In this document: positions 1 through 11,828 of the stretch, piece by piece | Layout of the letters: every line of letters begins with the position of its first letter | How positions within the stretch are numbered: the stretch's first letter is position 1 | Assembly (NCBI GenBank): GCA_009792885.1 | Contig: WMCF01000014.1 | Coordinates: 15,884,049 to 15,948,048 of the forward strand | Reading direction: 5' to 3' | DNA: 64,000 nucleotides | Origin: Eremophila alpestris peregrina | Taxonomy: Eukaryota > Chordata > Aves > Passeriformes > Alaudidae | The notes under the pieces: generated by a model | Database searches by the model: none | Told to the model about the DNA's origin: nothing | The model's input: only the letters and a program-made list of their open reading frames with translations | Made by a program: the position numbers and the translations under genes

Positions 1-226
1 GTGCTGGGGACCCCAAAGCTGGATGCAGTGTTCCAAACGGGGTCTCACCACAGCAGAGTAGAGGGGCAGAATGCCCCCCCTCACCCTGCTCCCACGCTGC
101 TTTTGGTGTAGCCCGGGATACAATTGTTGGCTTTCTGGGCTAGGAGTGCCTGTTGCTGGCTCATGTCCAATTTTCCATTCGATAGTACTCGCAAGTCATT
201 ATCCCTAGGATGTTTTTGTGGACCTG
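1..226 (-). mobile_element. CR1 LINE fragment, 3' half, truncated by window edge
   Basis: The + strand text is the complement of the region of avian CR1 that encodes the end of the reverse transcriptase. Recognisable phrases include GTGCTGGGGACCCCA, GGGTCTCACCA, CAGAGTAGAGGGGCAGAAT and CTGGCTCATGTCCA. The element therefore runs on the minus strand and continues left of the window. It contains point changes and is not coding. Confidence 0.9.
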
Positions 227-3200
227 GATTGGAGAGAGTGTAAATCAAGGTTTGTTAAAAGACTTTTCCCCCATCATTTCTACCTATTCAGTCAGTGGTC
301 TCCTATACATTCAAACCATGACTGTACAGACAGAGGAGAGGGGAGCATGCTGTTCTAGTAAGTAATCATGACAACAGCAACTGCTCAGAGCTCTTCGAGA
401 CTTGTCTCTAGAGACAGGAGGGGTGTAGGATTGCTGCTTGGTAATTTAGATGCTGGTGCATGGCATACATGTACCATACCTCACATACCAAAAGTGTAAG
501 AACATGTTATGTTCCTAGGGTTTTCCACAAGACTTGACATATGTTACAGCTGAAGAGTTTTGGAGTTAATTATGATGCTTTACAAGTGGATTTGATAATA
601 TTGTAATAGATGGGGGACCAAGAGGGGATATTTTTAGAGTGTAGAAAAAGATAACAAATTTAAAAATTAAAGCTGTTTTATTTAAGAAACTTGGGATATA
701 GTTGCAAAAATTATTTCACTTCTAATCCTGTTTTTAACATAACTCCAATTAATGTTGTTTGCTGGTAAAGAATATCAGCTACGGTGCACATTTGTTTCTC
801 TTTTGGAGTCCAGCTGCAATACTACCTCCTACTACACAGCATATATGTGTTGAATTTGTGGTTATACCTTAAGGTGAAGGGGAAAAATCTGCTCATTTCC
901 TTGCCCCATGTAAGTGACAGGGAAAAGACCAAATGTGAGAGGTAGGTATACCTTTGTCTTAGACCAGATGTTCTTTGTTCCTCTTGGCAACCATATTTAT
1001 GTATTTTTCCTTTTAATTCACACAAAAAAAGTTGTGCTTCAAGTGTGCAGCCAAAAATTCTTCATGTGTTAATAAAACCCTGAGATCAGTACATTTGTTT
1101 AGAGTGTGGTTCTAATAGCGACGAGATCATGGGTTTGACCACTTAGGAGTTGAACTCTGTGATCTTTGTGGGTCCCTCCCAGCACAGAATAGTCTGTGAA
1201 AAATAAACAAGTCAACATGAATTTCTGCTGGTTTTGCTGAAAGTGATCATTCTCTTTCCTGTTGCAATGATCCTGACTGGTGATCCAGTCAGGCAAGGCC
1301 TGTATATCACACTTTGCTGTGAGTCTGTAGAGCATTTAGGGCCCTAGGGTGTTGTTATGCTGAAACCTTGCATTGATGACCAGTGCTTTCTTATTTTAAA
1401 TGAGAGGCAAAACCAAATGAAGTCTTGACCTCTTGTGCTACTTAAAAGTTCTTGGATATGTTTCATCAGAAGAGGGATGTTGATCCTATTAATGAGAATC
1501 CTGGAGAAATTCCAGGTTGTTAATTGCAGCTTATTCCACCTGTCTTTCTGATTAATGAAATGCTGGATTATATTCTTTATTTCTATTGCTATGATATTCT
1601 TTTACTGCTAATTCTGTGAGATACTCCAGCACATGCTTTACTGAAAGCAGACAAGTAGTTGCAAACAGCAATGTTTGGTCAAAAAGCACAAAGTTTGTTT
1701 TGTGAGGGTTGCTGACTTTTGCTACGTATGTTGGGCTGCACTGAAAATAAAGAAAGCTAGTAATGAAGAATTATGTAAAGAGTTCCCTTTGAAATTTTGC
1801 TGTGAATAACCAACTTCTCTTTTTTTTTAAAGCCTGGGTTAAAATTTCATTTTTGTTTAGTTAATTGAAGTAGTAGTAACTTTCTAAATGTTAGTTGCTA
1901 AACCAGAAATCTCACTTCCCTTTTCATTTGTGGAGGCATCCCCCAGCTGAGAGGGATTTGACCACTGAAGGTGTCTAAGAGAAGATCAAAGATAAATCCA
2001 TGACATATAGCTGAATTGCTCTTCACAATGACACTCTTTTTGACACTTGAATTAAAATTAGATTTCTATGTACTCCTTTTCTAGCCCAAGATTTCAGTTG
2101 CTGGTGCACACTGTCTATCTATTGTTTATTCCTATATAAACAGCTGTCTGTTGTTGAAAGGACTGGTCTGAGTTGTGTGGTGGTGCTTGGTTATTTTTTT
2201 CCCCTGATTTGCGTGAAATGTTCTCTAAATTGGCATAAAAAGAAATGCTCAAGCAGCAAACAAAATTTGTGTAGTAGCATGTTTCCCAGCAACATGGACT
2301 CGCAATTATTACTTTAACTTTGAGAGTTTTGTTATGTTGTAAATATCTTCTGCTTTTGAAGGTGGTACTATTTAGAATTATATCAGCATAATTATCAAAA
2401 CACCTTTTTGAAAATGGTTCTGTTTGATCTGCTAAATTTTAGTTCAAAGTTTATGGCTAAATTTTGGGGTGTAAATTCATATTCAGAAGGCTAGAGAATC
2501 TAGAGAATTTACTAATACAGGAAAATACATGGTTTGTGCCTACTGTAATTCATAACAACTAAAAACAGTTGGTTTTTGTTTAATGTTGAGTAAACTCACA
2601 AATGCTGTGGCTTCATATCTGAATCTTAAAATGAGGAACACTAAAACTAGGTTAATATTAGGGAATTGAGTGGAACAGTGCATACTCCACAAAGTTATCT
2701 CCTGCCTAAACTGAATATTTTAAAATGCTAGAAAACAGACATGCATTAATTTCCTTTTGGTTAAACACATCACTGTACTGAATGCTTTGTAAAAATTCTA
2801 TCAACTGAAATCTTTGGTGTGATGGACCAGAAAAGATCTGCAGGGATGACAGTGTAAACTGGTGTTTGTAAAGTGTAAATTACACATTCATCAGAATTTG
2901 CACCACACACTTGTACAGCAAAATCCTCTCCATTAAAAGTAAATATAAACAAGTAATTTACTAATATGAAAATATGGTCTTCCTATTAGTGAAAACTACA
3001 GCAAGTATTCAGCTCCAAATTTCTGGGAGGTTTATGAGTTTACCAGACAACTATATTGTGTTTTCTGTGTGCCTTTAAATGTTTTTGGAAGGTGATGGTC
3101 TATGAAGGAAAACAAGTATTGAATTTAAATGTGTAATTTAAAAACTTGTCAGTCTTCAACTGAGGAGGAATTTCAAGTTTTTAAATGCTTTTCAGTAGTT

Positions 3201-3683
3201 TGCCTTATGCAATAGCAGAATAATTCTTAATTTATTTGTGAATACATTAATAGTGACTTATAAATAATATGATAACCAGTTATTCAAAGAGGAATAAAAA
3301 ATACTAAATAAAATTATTTACCTAAGATGCTTCAGTTCCTGTCTTATACATGCAGGCTTTATAAGTGATCAACCAAATGAGACTGTTTTTAATTTTATGA
3401 ACTGCAGCCATTATGACAGTAGACCCAGTCCCTTTATTTACTCTTTACTGCTGAACATTCATCAAGGAAAGTCTATGAAGTGCTATCCTACTGATGTACA
3501 TATAAAAGTGAAGTGGTATTCCTGGGATATGTTTTATTTGACACCATGAATGGGCTGCATGGGCCTTCCTGTTCTGTTGCAGTTTTCTGTTGTTCACTGT
3601 GGTATACTGAAACCATTCTGCTTTTCTTGAAATGCTTTTTGTGCTCTCTTGTAATTTTTTTCAATTGCTGTGTGTTTCAACAG
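227..3683 (+). other. TPPP: TPPP upstream intron, 3' part
   Basis: This stretch lies between the CR1 at the left edge and the first visible TPPP exon. It ends in a pyrimidine-rich tract and an AG acceptor. Apart from a TguSINE1-like element at 1076-1203 I see nothing functional. The expected N-terminal TPPP exon is not present here on the + strand, so this intron continues to the left of the window. Confidence 0.75.
1076..1203 (+). mobile_element. TguSINE1-like SINE (tRNA-Ile head, CR1 tail)
   Basis: The first half follows a tRNA-Ile gene: TTTAGAGTGTGGTTCTAATAGCG resembles the D-arm to anticodon region, and GATCATGGGTTTGACC resembles the T-arm and B box. The second half, from GGAGTTGAACTCTGTGATC through GTGGGTCCCTCCCAGCACAGAAT to TCTGTGA, is the CR1-type 3' tail used by the LINE machinery. 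This head and tail combination is TguSINE1 of songbirds. The copy is clearly diverged from consensus. It sits in a TPPP intron in sense orientation. Confidence 0.72.
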
Positions 3684-3837
3684 GGGAAAGTCTGTAAGAA
3701 CTATTACTTTTGAGCAGTTTAAGGAAGCTCTTCAAGAACTCTCCAAGAAGCGATTTAAAGGCAAAAGTGATGAGGAAGCACTTCAAGAAATGTATAAACT
3801 AATTGAAGGAAAAGGCCCAGGTTTAACTGGAGTAACG
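3684..3837 (+). CDS. TPPP: TPPP (p25-alpha), internal coding exon
   Basis: This exon encodes 51 residues beginning GKSVRTITFEQFKEAL and ending GPGLTGVT. They match the central part of the p25-alpha domain of TPPP, about residues 105-155 of the 219-residue human protein by alignment from memory. TPPP binds tubulin, promotes and bundles microtubules, and is best known from oligodendrocytes. A pyrimidine-rich tract and CAG at 3681-3683 form the acceptor. The first base, G3684, completes a codon begun in the upstream exon. The exon ends ACG at 3837 and is followed by the donor GTATGT. A longer open frame across the same bases is out of register with the family. The preceding exon, with the N-terminal tail and the zinc-ligand region, lies outside the window. 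The paralogue TPPP3 is less likely because the next exon matches TPPP itself. Confidence 0.95.
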
Positions 3838-6828
3838 GTATGTTACTGATCTAATGGACAGATTTTTTTCTACCTGTCCTTTGTTCTGCTGCAGTGTTGT
3901 TATGTACACCACTTCCCTCTACAATCCACAAATCCAATTTCTCTGTGAGCCTGAAGGCAGCAATTTCTAAGCAGAACGAGAACAAAGACTCTGCAGCAAC
4001 TGAGTATTGCAACTACTCTTGTGTGTTCTTGTGTAGCACTGTCATTGCTCCTTCTAGAAATTGTGCCTAGCAGCACCTCAGGAATATGCAGGGCTCTTGT
4101 GTATGCTTAGAACAATGAAATGTTCATGAAGAGTTGTGTATCCAAATCAAAAACGGTAGAATGACATTAGAGCCTCAATAAAAACTTGTAAGATGTTTTG
4201 TGAAATACCAAAAACCAAAGGTATCTTAAAATACATTTCATTACAACATGTGAATCCCAGAACACTGGAAATCTGGGAATAATTATCGTGTGGTCTGGTC
4301 TTTGTTTCTTGTTTGTTCCAATTCTGTCAGAGTTATGGTGTTCTTTCTTTTTAATTTTAAAGTACTAGTATTAAGCTTTGTATGTGAAAAGGAAGCTATA
4401 AAGCATACTGTACATAGGCTTGGTTGTCCTTTCAGATGCCTAGGCTAGGCAAGCTTTTATCCAATATTTTAGGAGATACTAGAGTGTTTACCATCAGCTT
4501 GAATAGTTCTGTTGGTTTTGTTCATCTGCTTAAAATTTGTGATCCTCCTGAATTTTGCCTGTAAAGCTGTGAATGAAAATATAATCTTTTCAGAAACTGG
4601 TTCTCTACAAATGATCAGTGTAAATGTCAAGTGGAAAGATCTCTTTTGAGTTGTAAAGTAAGTCAGCTTTTCACAAGAATTTATTTTATTACTCTTCTAC
4701 TCTTATTTAAAACAAGTGGTAGTTTTGATACAGACTTAAAATATTGAACCTTCCTTTTTGTTCTTCCCTTACCGTAATAAATTTGAATAACTTCTTCATC
4801 TGTTTGGGGATTCTTACTTCAAATTGTGTACATTTTTCTAGGCCTCACTCCTGCTTCCATTTTTGGTATTGCAGCAGGCAGACATTGAAATGATCAGTGT
4901 CTGTACTAAGGGAACCGTCTCTTTCTGTGTGGGGGACATGGATTTGCAGATGCAAAGTAGTATCATATAGGTTCTGCACAGGTGTATGAGTGTGTCAGCA
5001 GCAAGGGGAGGAGAGTGGAGGGGGAATATGAGCCAGCGATGTGAAACTTGACTGTTCAATATGTGCAGTTCTGGGGAGAGTTGAAGAAGTGAAGAAAAGG
5101 CGATCAGAATATCTTCTTCTGTTACCTGGAAAAGTAAGGGGCAGGAGGCAGAGCTTAAAAAGGAGGGAGATTGCAGGCTGGGAGCATGTGTATGTAAACC
5201 AAACTGTATATAAAACCAAGTTTCATTTTTGTTTTCTCATGCTGATTTAGTTCCTGGATGGTAAAAAAGATCTAACTTGGCAATTAAAAACGTTAAAATA
5301 AATAAATAAATATATTGCCACTCTCAGCCTGCAACCCAGGAGTGCAGATATGAAATCTATATACAGGCTCTTAATGCTTTGTTTACTTTGGGAAGTCAAT
5401 ATTGTGGAAATTTTACATGGTGCTGCTTTTCGTATGGTTAGATAAAGTTACATTAAACTTTTCTTAAAGTTCTAGGCTAAGTTCGTCATGCCATGTAGTG
5501 TGTGCCCTGCTCTGTAAAACTCTGCTATAGGTCATGTAGATTTGGTTCAGGTTTCAGACAGAAAACTTCATGTGACTACTGACATGTTACTTTAATGTAT
5601 TAGAGAAGGAGTTAAAAGCATGATTAAGTGAAGCTTGTGAATAAGAATACTTCAGCAGCATGTGGGGAATTTTGTGTGTTAGCTTATGTTCTGTGCTGGG
5701 TATTTTGGGGAGGTAGGTGGCAGGGGCAGTATGTCTGGACTAAATGGCAGCCTGGGGACAACACTCTTTCAGCAGGACAGTTGGAAAGTTTGCCTTCGCA
5801 TCAGACAATGAGGATTTTAGTGGATCTTAGAAGTGATAGAAGATTTTTTATCTTTTTCTGTATATTTTTTCTTCTGCATAATGTTGAAGAATTACAAAAA
5901 TCCGTTGATGTGGTTGAGAAGGCTCAGCAGCCAAACATTGAAACCAAGTGAATTTTTGGCTGCTTTCTAATCTTGGAATAGAACATGTATGATTGACTTT
6001 GTCACACAGGAAGAAAAACCCAGGAAAGTGATAGTTAATTAAGCCAGTAGCTTTATTTGCCCTCTTAGTAGTGATCTGTCAATAGAATATACAGTGCGGG
6101 TTGTGTAACTTGGACAGCTTGTGAACAGACACGTAAATGAAATCTAGGGCCTTTTAGTTGTCCTCATTCCTACACAAAGGTTACAAAGAGCAAAACTGAG
6201 ATTCTTTCTATTCCTGTACGAAGAGCTGTGTGCCGTAACAATGCTGAATGCATTCCTACACTTCCTGGGGAACAGATCCATGCTTTGGTCATTGTTTGCT
6301 GTTAAAATTAAACCAGCTGAACTTCAGTATATATTCATCAGAGTCCTTGACATAGAAATGCAGAACAATTTCAAGTGCAAGGAATCTGGGATGATCTCAT
6401 TCAAACATTCTGCTCACAAGAGGACCAACTTAAAAGCTAGATCAAGTTGTTCAGTGCTTGATCCGGACAGATTAATTGTGAGAGGAATAAGGGTTGCAGG
6501 GCAGTACAGCAGCAACAGCACTTTAAATGCTGGATGATGGGTGCTCAGGGAGGTGTTGATGTGGGCAAGATAATATTCTCATCAAAATGTACCTGCTAAA
6601 GCACAAGCAAGGAAGCCAGAGTGCAGCCCACAGAGTGTGGTAATGAGACAAAACAGTTGTTGCAGGAGAAATGCAAAGGGGCCTAGGAATTCCACTTAAG
6701 ACTGTGTGGCTCTGCTTGAAGACTATACAGTGTTAGTCTGAAAAAGCTGCAGGATGTACTATCCAGCACATGGACATGTATTAAGATGTAGAAGTCTGCA
6801 GAACTGCCATTAGCATATCACAATCCTT

Positions 6829-6882
6829 GGCTCTATTAGGAAGCAGTCCTATGGCTCTATTAGGAAGAAGTCCTAATAGAGC
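6829..6882. repeat. 24-bp tandem duplication forming a perfect 12-bp hairpin
   Basis: GGCTCTATTAGGAAGCAGTC at 6829 is repeated as GGCTCTATTAGGAAGAAGTC at 6853. The second copy runs into its own reverse complement: GCTCTATTAGGA at 6854-6865, loop AGAAG, TCCTAATAGAGC at 6871-6882. It lies inside a TPPP intron. Confidence 0.9.
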
Positions 6883-9481
6883 ATCTATGTTGCATGCTTC
6901 AGAGAGCTCCTGTATCTTCCTGGAGGTCAGGGCAGTGGTGGCCAGTCTTTTGGGAGATATGCTGTGGTCAAGGTGCTGAGATTCCAGATGGCAGGAGAAG
7001 ATGGAGACTGATGTGGTATTTGTGGAAAACTCACGCTGCACAAGGTAAGGAAGGAGTGACTGCTGGAGACCAAGTGGACAGAGACTATTGAGATAGTGGG
7101 GACTGAAAGCTTGTGCCTTCTGGCAACAAAGTCACAGATCTGCTCCACATGCAGTTCTTCAATTTCAGAATACCTATAGTATCCTGAGTGTGGTGAGGGT
7201 CAGCAGGACAGATCAGAGTCAGCTGAGCCTGAATTTGGTGTTCACACAAAAGGGGGAAAATGAGTGATAGTGTTTACTATCTCACACTGTGGGGACAGAA
7301 AAGTTCTTCTTTTAAGAAACCTTGGATGAATGAGAGCTGGCCACAGAGTTGTAGTTATATCAGGCATTAGCATGTGGTATGTGTTAGTGAAAATCTGGAA
7401 AGGAATTAAGTGAACAGTCAGAGAATATTTTGCCATCCTGAATATCTCAAGTGCTATTACATTTCCCTGTTTTGTAATGGGTGACACTCTACTCTGGCAA
7501 CAGTGCTGTACCACGAGTCAGGAGTAAGGGATACCAGTCACAGAAAATTACTGAAGATTCTTCTCATGGATGATCAAGGCATGGTGTTACTTTATGGCAT
7601 TATTGAAGTTGCTTATTGTTTTCTTTTATGTGGATGTGTCTGTGCGCATGCTAAACTGAAGGAAGTTGAATGAAATCTAAATTCTTTTTGAAGCCTGCTC
7701 TCTGTTTCTGACTTTCTGCAGACTTTTAATGCATGTGCATGTATTCCCATGAAGTTAGAAACAAAATAAATAAAAATTTGGTAGGGAGTTATGGTACAAT
7801 CCTCTACCTCCCCCACCCCAAAAAGGGCAGACTCTTTCCCTTTGAAGTTTTTTTTCCATATTACAGTCATTTTCTGTTTCTCATTTTTACAAAGGTTGTG
7901 GATATAGCCAGTGGATCAATAATTTTCCAAACCTTGCTGAGACTTTGAATGTTGGTGCAGGTTGTGCAGGCTTGCAGAACATTTTAATTAGATGAAGAAA
8001 TCTCCATGGCAACTTTTTGTAGGAGGATGTTCTGTTAGCTGGTGAAGTTCTATAGTTGAAGGAGCAACTGTAGGAAAGGGGAGCTGACTGCAGCTGCCAG
8101 TGTAGCCCGGATTACTGTGGCTAAGGTGTTGTACCCTTGTGGTGAGGAGTAAGAAGAGCAGCTCACCTACTGCCTGTCACCATTGTTTTTGGCAGTGAAG
8201 GCACTGCCAGCACTGGTTGCTGAAAAGACACAGTCAGTCCCGCAGGCAGGCAGGGACTGTTTCTGTACTATCTGGACATTAGTAATTCAGGAAAGAAAAC
8301 CAAGCAGAAAACCGTACTGCAGGGTTTTGCATCACGAAGTTTCTGCCTGAGGTGTGGAGCAGCTTTAAATCAAACCCGAATCCTTGTCAGTGGTGGAAAA
8401 TACCTTGAGGCAAAGTTGTTTCAGTGGAGCCAAGAGTTGATTGTGAAAGCGAGGGCAGTCGCTGTGTGTTTTGAAGGTGTGATATTCCTGAAGTCCAGGA
8501 GGTTTTCTCAGTGCTTTTCCTTCCCAGGACTTGGTTCTGGAGAGCCTTTTGGGCATGGTGCCATGCTGTGTGCAGAGCCACCCAGCGCAGTTCCCAGCTT
8601 GCCAGGGGCTGTGGTGCTGCAGAAGTGAGCCTTGTGCAGCAGCGAGAGTGTGGTGCTGCACTGCCCTGCTCGTGGAGCCCTTTGCACTGTGCTGGATGCA
8701 AAGCTTTTGTGGCATTTGCTTGGGTTTTGAACTGTGAGCTTTGTAGAAAGGATGGTAAGGTGTGCTGACAGGAAATGGAGGATGCTACCTTGGCAGCACT
8801 GCATTGTCTTTGCTCTTCTTTGCCTCAATTTTGTTTTGGAAGGAAAAAACCTGAAAGTGTTGGAAATCTTCCCGTCTCACACTGTTACCTTATTTTCATG
8901 AATGCAGCACTAGCTTTATGTGATGCTTCTAGTCTTTTGACACAAAAGTAGATTTTTATGGGGTCTTTTGAGTCCATAAAATTCATGCAGTTTTCCAGCA
9001 GCAAACAAGCCAGGCCAGTGCAGCTGCAGAGCTTTCAGTGGATATATTTTTCTTCAGCAAACTGCTAGATACTTCTGTACTGCAGTAGACAAAATACACG
9101 TTCTTGACCTCTGTCCTCTCATTTCCTTTTTACTGTAGTTCATTTCAGTTTCCTAATAGCTGATAATACCTTTCTGTAACTAATTCAAATTCTTGAAAAT
9201 AATGAATTGTGTTGCTTGCTCTGTAAACTGCTCTTTGATTCATTAGCTATCTTGAGGTCATAGGCAAAATCTGCCTAAGTTTGCAGTTGTCTTTCTCGAG
9301 GAAGGTCAAGGGAGGAGTGTGGCATTTGTTAAGGTTTCCAGAGTTCAAAGACTACAGCTTTCACTTCCTATCTTTGGTATGAGGGCTGTTTCAGACAGAT
9401 AGAAATTGGACTATTGATAATATGGAATTTGGATGAGATGTTGGGTTCTTTTGTTCTGTTTATTTACCTGCAGTGTGGTCA

Positions 9482-9655
9482 AACACTGGAATTAGTTGCC
9501 CATGAAGGCTGTGGAGCTTTGGAGGTGTTCAGGACTTGAGTGGAGGAGTTTCTGTGTAAGCCTGTTTGAGCCTTGATGTGAGCAGGGCTTTATGCTAGGT
9601 AAAGACTCATACTCAAAGGTTCTTTTCAGCCTAAATTGTTCTGTGACTTAGTAAT
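9482..9655 (+). mobile_element. CR1 LINE 3' end fragment
   Basis: The match starts at ACTGGAATTAGTTGCCCATGA and continues through GTGGAGCTTTGGAGGTGTTCAGGACT, with the terminal TTCTGTGA. This is the last part of the CR1 open reading frame plus the 3' tail, strongly 5'-truncated as is usual for CR1. It is decayed and non-coding. Confidence 0.8.
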
Positions 9656-10906
9656 TTTAAGTTTTGATAATCCTCAGGAACAGATAATCCCCCACTCTTC
9701 CCAGGCTTGGCCAACCACAGTGGTGAAAAATTCTTGTGTGTCTAGTTGGAATTTCATATCTTCCAAATCATGCCCATTATTGTTTACTTCTGAACTGTCT
9801 CTGTTTCTAATATAATCAGTCTGTTGAGGACAGGAATAAGATTCGTCTCTCCTTTTTTCATTCTGAATCTTGAGAAACACATTTCCATCATCTTTATCAT
9901 GTATGTCACATGCTCCAAGCCCTTTGCTGTCTTAGCAGCACTTTTTTGTTGACACTAACACAAAGCGAGGAAAAATACTGAATTGCTGAGAAAAAATGCA
10001 CAAAAACTGGAATAATCTCAATTTGGAACACTAAATAATTATGTTTGATTCTGTTGTGCTAAGTAAAACTTTCTTCCTAAGAGAAAGTTTTTTAAAAGTA
10101 AAAAAAATAAAATTGAAGGTCATGGGCACCTTCTGTGATATGCAAACTTTGTGGTTAACTGCATGTGCAAATAAGAGATAAAAAAGAAAGGCTTCTTTGG
10201 TCTCACAGAAAAAAAGGTAGGAGATTGGCCCTAAGGAATTTATTGCCTTTAGAATAATGAAACTAGAGAGATTACATAACTTATTCCAGCTAGTAAACAT
10301 TTCAAGCAGAATTGCTATATGACAAGGCAGAACCATTTGTATGTGATTAATTGTGAAAAAGAAGGGAGAGTAGTAATTTGATAATGTGGAAACTGTTCTC
10401 ATCCAGCCCTTTGGCTTCACTATATTTCTTCCTACATTTTTCTTCACTTAAGAAGGATGGTCAGTTTTTTCCCCCCACCCTCCACTTTTTTAATTTGCCT
10501 CCCAATACCTTTGTGCAATTAATAATGAGCAGATGGGTTGTAGAGAAGAATGAGCTAACTGCCACCCTTTCAGCTGGTTTTGCCTTTTCCTCAATATCCA
10601 GTTTAATCTGCATAGTTGGTTTTGTTGTTCAGAAACAGAAAAAACATTTTGAGAGAAATGATTGCACAATCAGTTCGTAAAGGCTGTTCACTAAAAATAA
10701 GTCATCAGCTCATAGAGGAATCTTTATGGATAAACTTTTCATGTTAAGACGCTGAAAGTAATGGTACAGCTAATCCTAGAAATCATATCCAGGCACGTGA
10801 AGGACAAGAAGGTAATCAGGAGTAATCAGCATGGCTGATCACCAAGGGGGAGTTGTCCTTGACTGACCTGTAAACTTTTACAATTAAATGACTGCCTGAG
10901 TAGATA

Positions 10907-11828
10907 GGGGATAAGAAGAGAGTAGTACAGTGTCTACCTGGACTCCAGTAAGGCCTTTGGTGTAGTCTCTTATAAAAGTCTCACAACCCTTGAGCTGTTG
11001 CTGTAGTGGCTGGATGGGCAGACACTGAAGTGGATTGAAAACAGGCCGAATGGTTGGGCCCTGAGGGTGGTGACGAACAGTGCAAAGTCTAGTAGGAGGC
11101 TGGAAAACAGTGTTCTACCCCAGGAGTCCATATTGAGTTGAGTCCTGTTTAACATCTTTATTAATCATCTTCATGATAGGGTGTGGCATACTCTCAGTGG
11201 GTTGGCTGATGACACAGAGCTGGAATGGGTAGCTGATTGATCATCAAAATGGGATGGTTGCCATCCAGAGGGACCTGAGAGTCTGGAGGTCTGGGCTGAC
11301 AGGAACTTCAGCAAGCTCAGCAAGCAGTGCAAAATCCTGCAATTGGTGACGAAGAGCCCCACACACCAGTGCATGCAGGGGTCCATGCAGATGGAAAAGA
11401 GATTGGTTGAAATGGGCCTGGAAGTGCTCATGGACACCAAGCTGAACATGAATCAGAGAGGTGTTCTTGCTGTATGGAATGTTACTGATATCTCAGTTGC
11501 ATTAGAAGTATTGCCAAGCAAACAGGGTGTTCCCCTCTGCTCAGCACTGGTGAAGTCTCATCTGAAATCCTGCATTCAGCTCTAGGCTCCCCAGAAGACT
11601 GATAAGCTACTGGAGAGTCCAGAAAGGACCATGAAGATGATAGAGGGACTGGAGCATCTCTCCTGTGAGGAAAGGCTGAGGGAGCTGGGTCTTTGTAATC
11701 TGGAGAAGAGAAGGCTCAAGGGTGAATCCCATCCATGTGTATTAATACCTGAAGGGAGGGTGCAAAGATGATGGGGCAAGGCTTTTTTCAGTGCTTAGTC
11801 ACAGGGCTTCACTATGATTCTGTGATAC
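10907..11828 (+). mobile_element. CR1 LINE remnant, reverse-transcriptase region to tail
   Basis: This is a sense-strand CR1 in the TPPP intron. Decayed versions of family phrases appear in order: CTACCTGGACTCCAGTAAGGC (motif before the palm), a block matching the RQRVV-like region, CTGTTTAACATCTTTATTAATC (LFNIFINH), GCTGATGACACAGAGCTGG (ADDT, the catalytic aspartates), AGAGGGACCTG, GGAGCATCTCTCCTGTGAGGAAAGGCTG, and finally CTATGATTCTGTGAT. A segment between the late ORF (about 11800) and the terminal tail appears deleted. Many stops and frameshifts make it inactive. Confidence 0.92.

Noticed and set aside
3513..3713. 66-codon frame overlapping the first TPPP exon
   Set aside because: It is out of register with the TPPP frame, ends inside the exon, and is mostly intron translated before the splice acceptor.
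8365..8828. Cluster of overlapping frames on both strands
   Set aside because: Several frames are open at once in a GC-richer intron patch, which indicates composition rather than coding. No homology was recognised.
10031..10447. 138-codon minus-strand frame inside the TPPP intron
   Set aside because: The product is low-complexity, lysine- and phenylalanine-rich, with no domain and no splice context. It looks like chance in AT-rich DNA.
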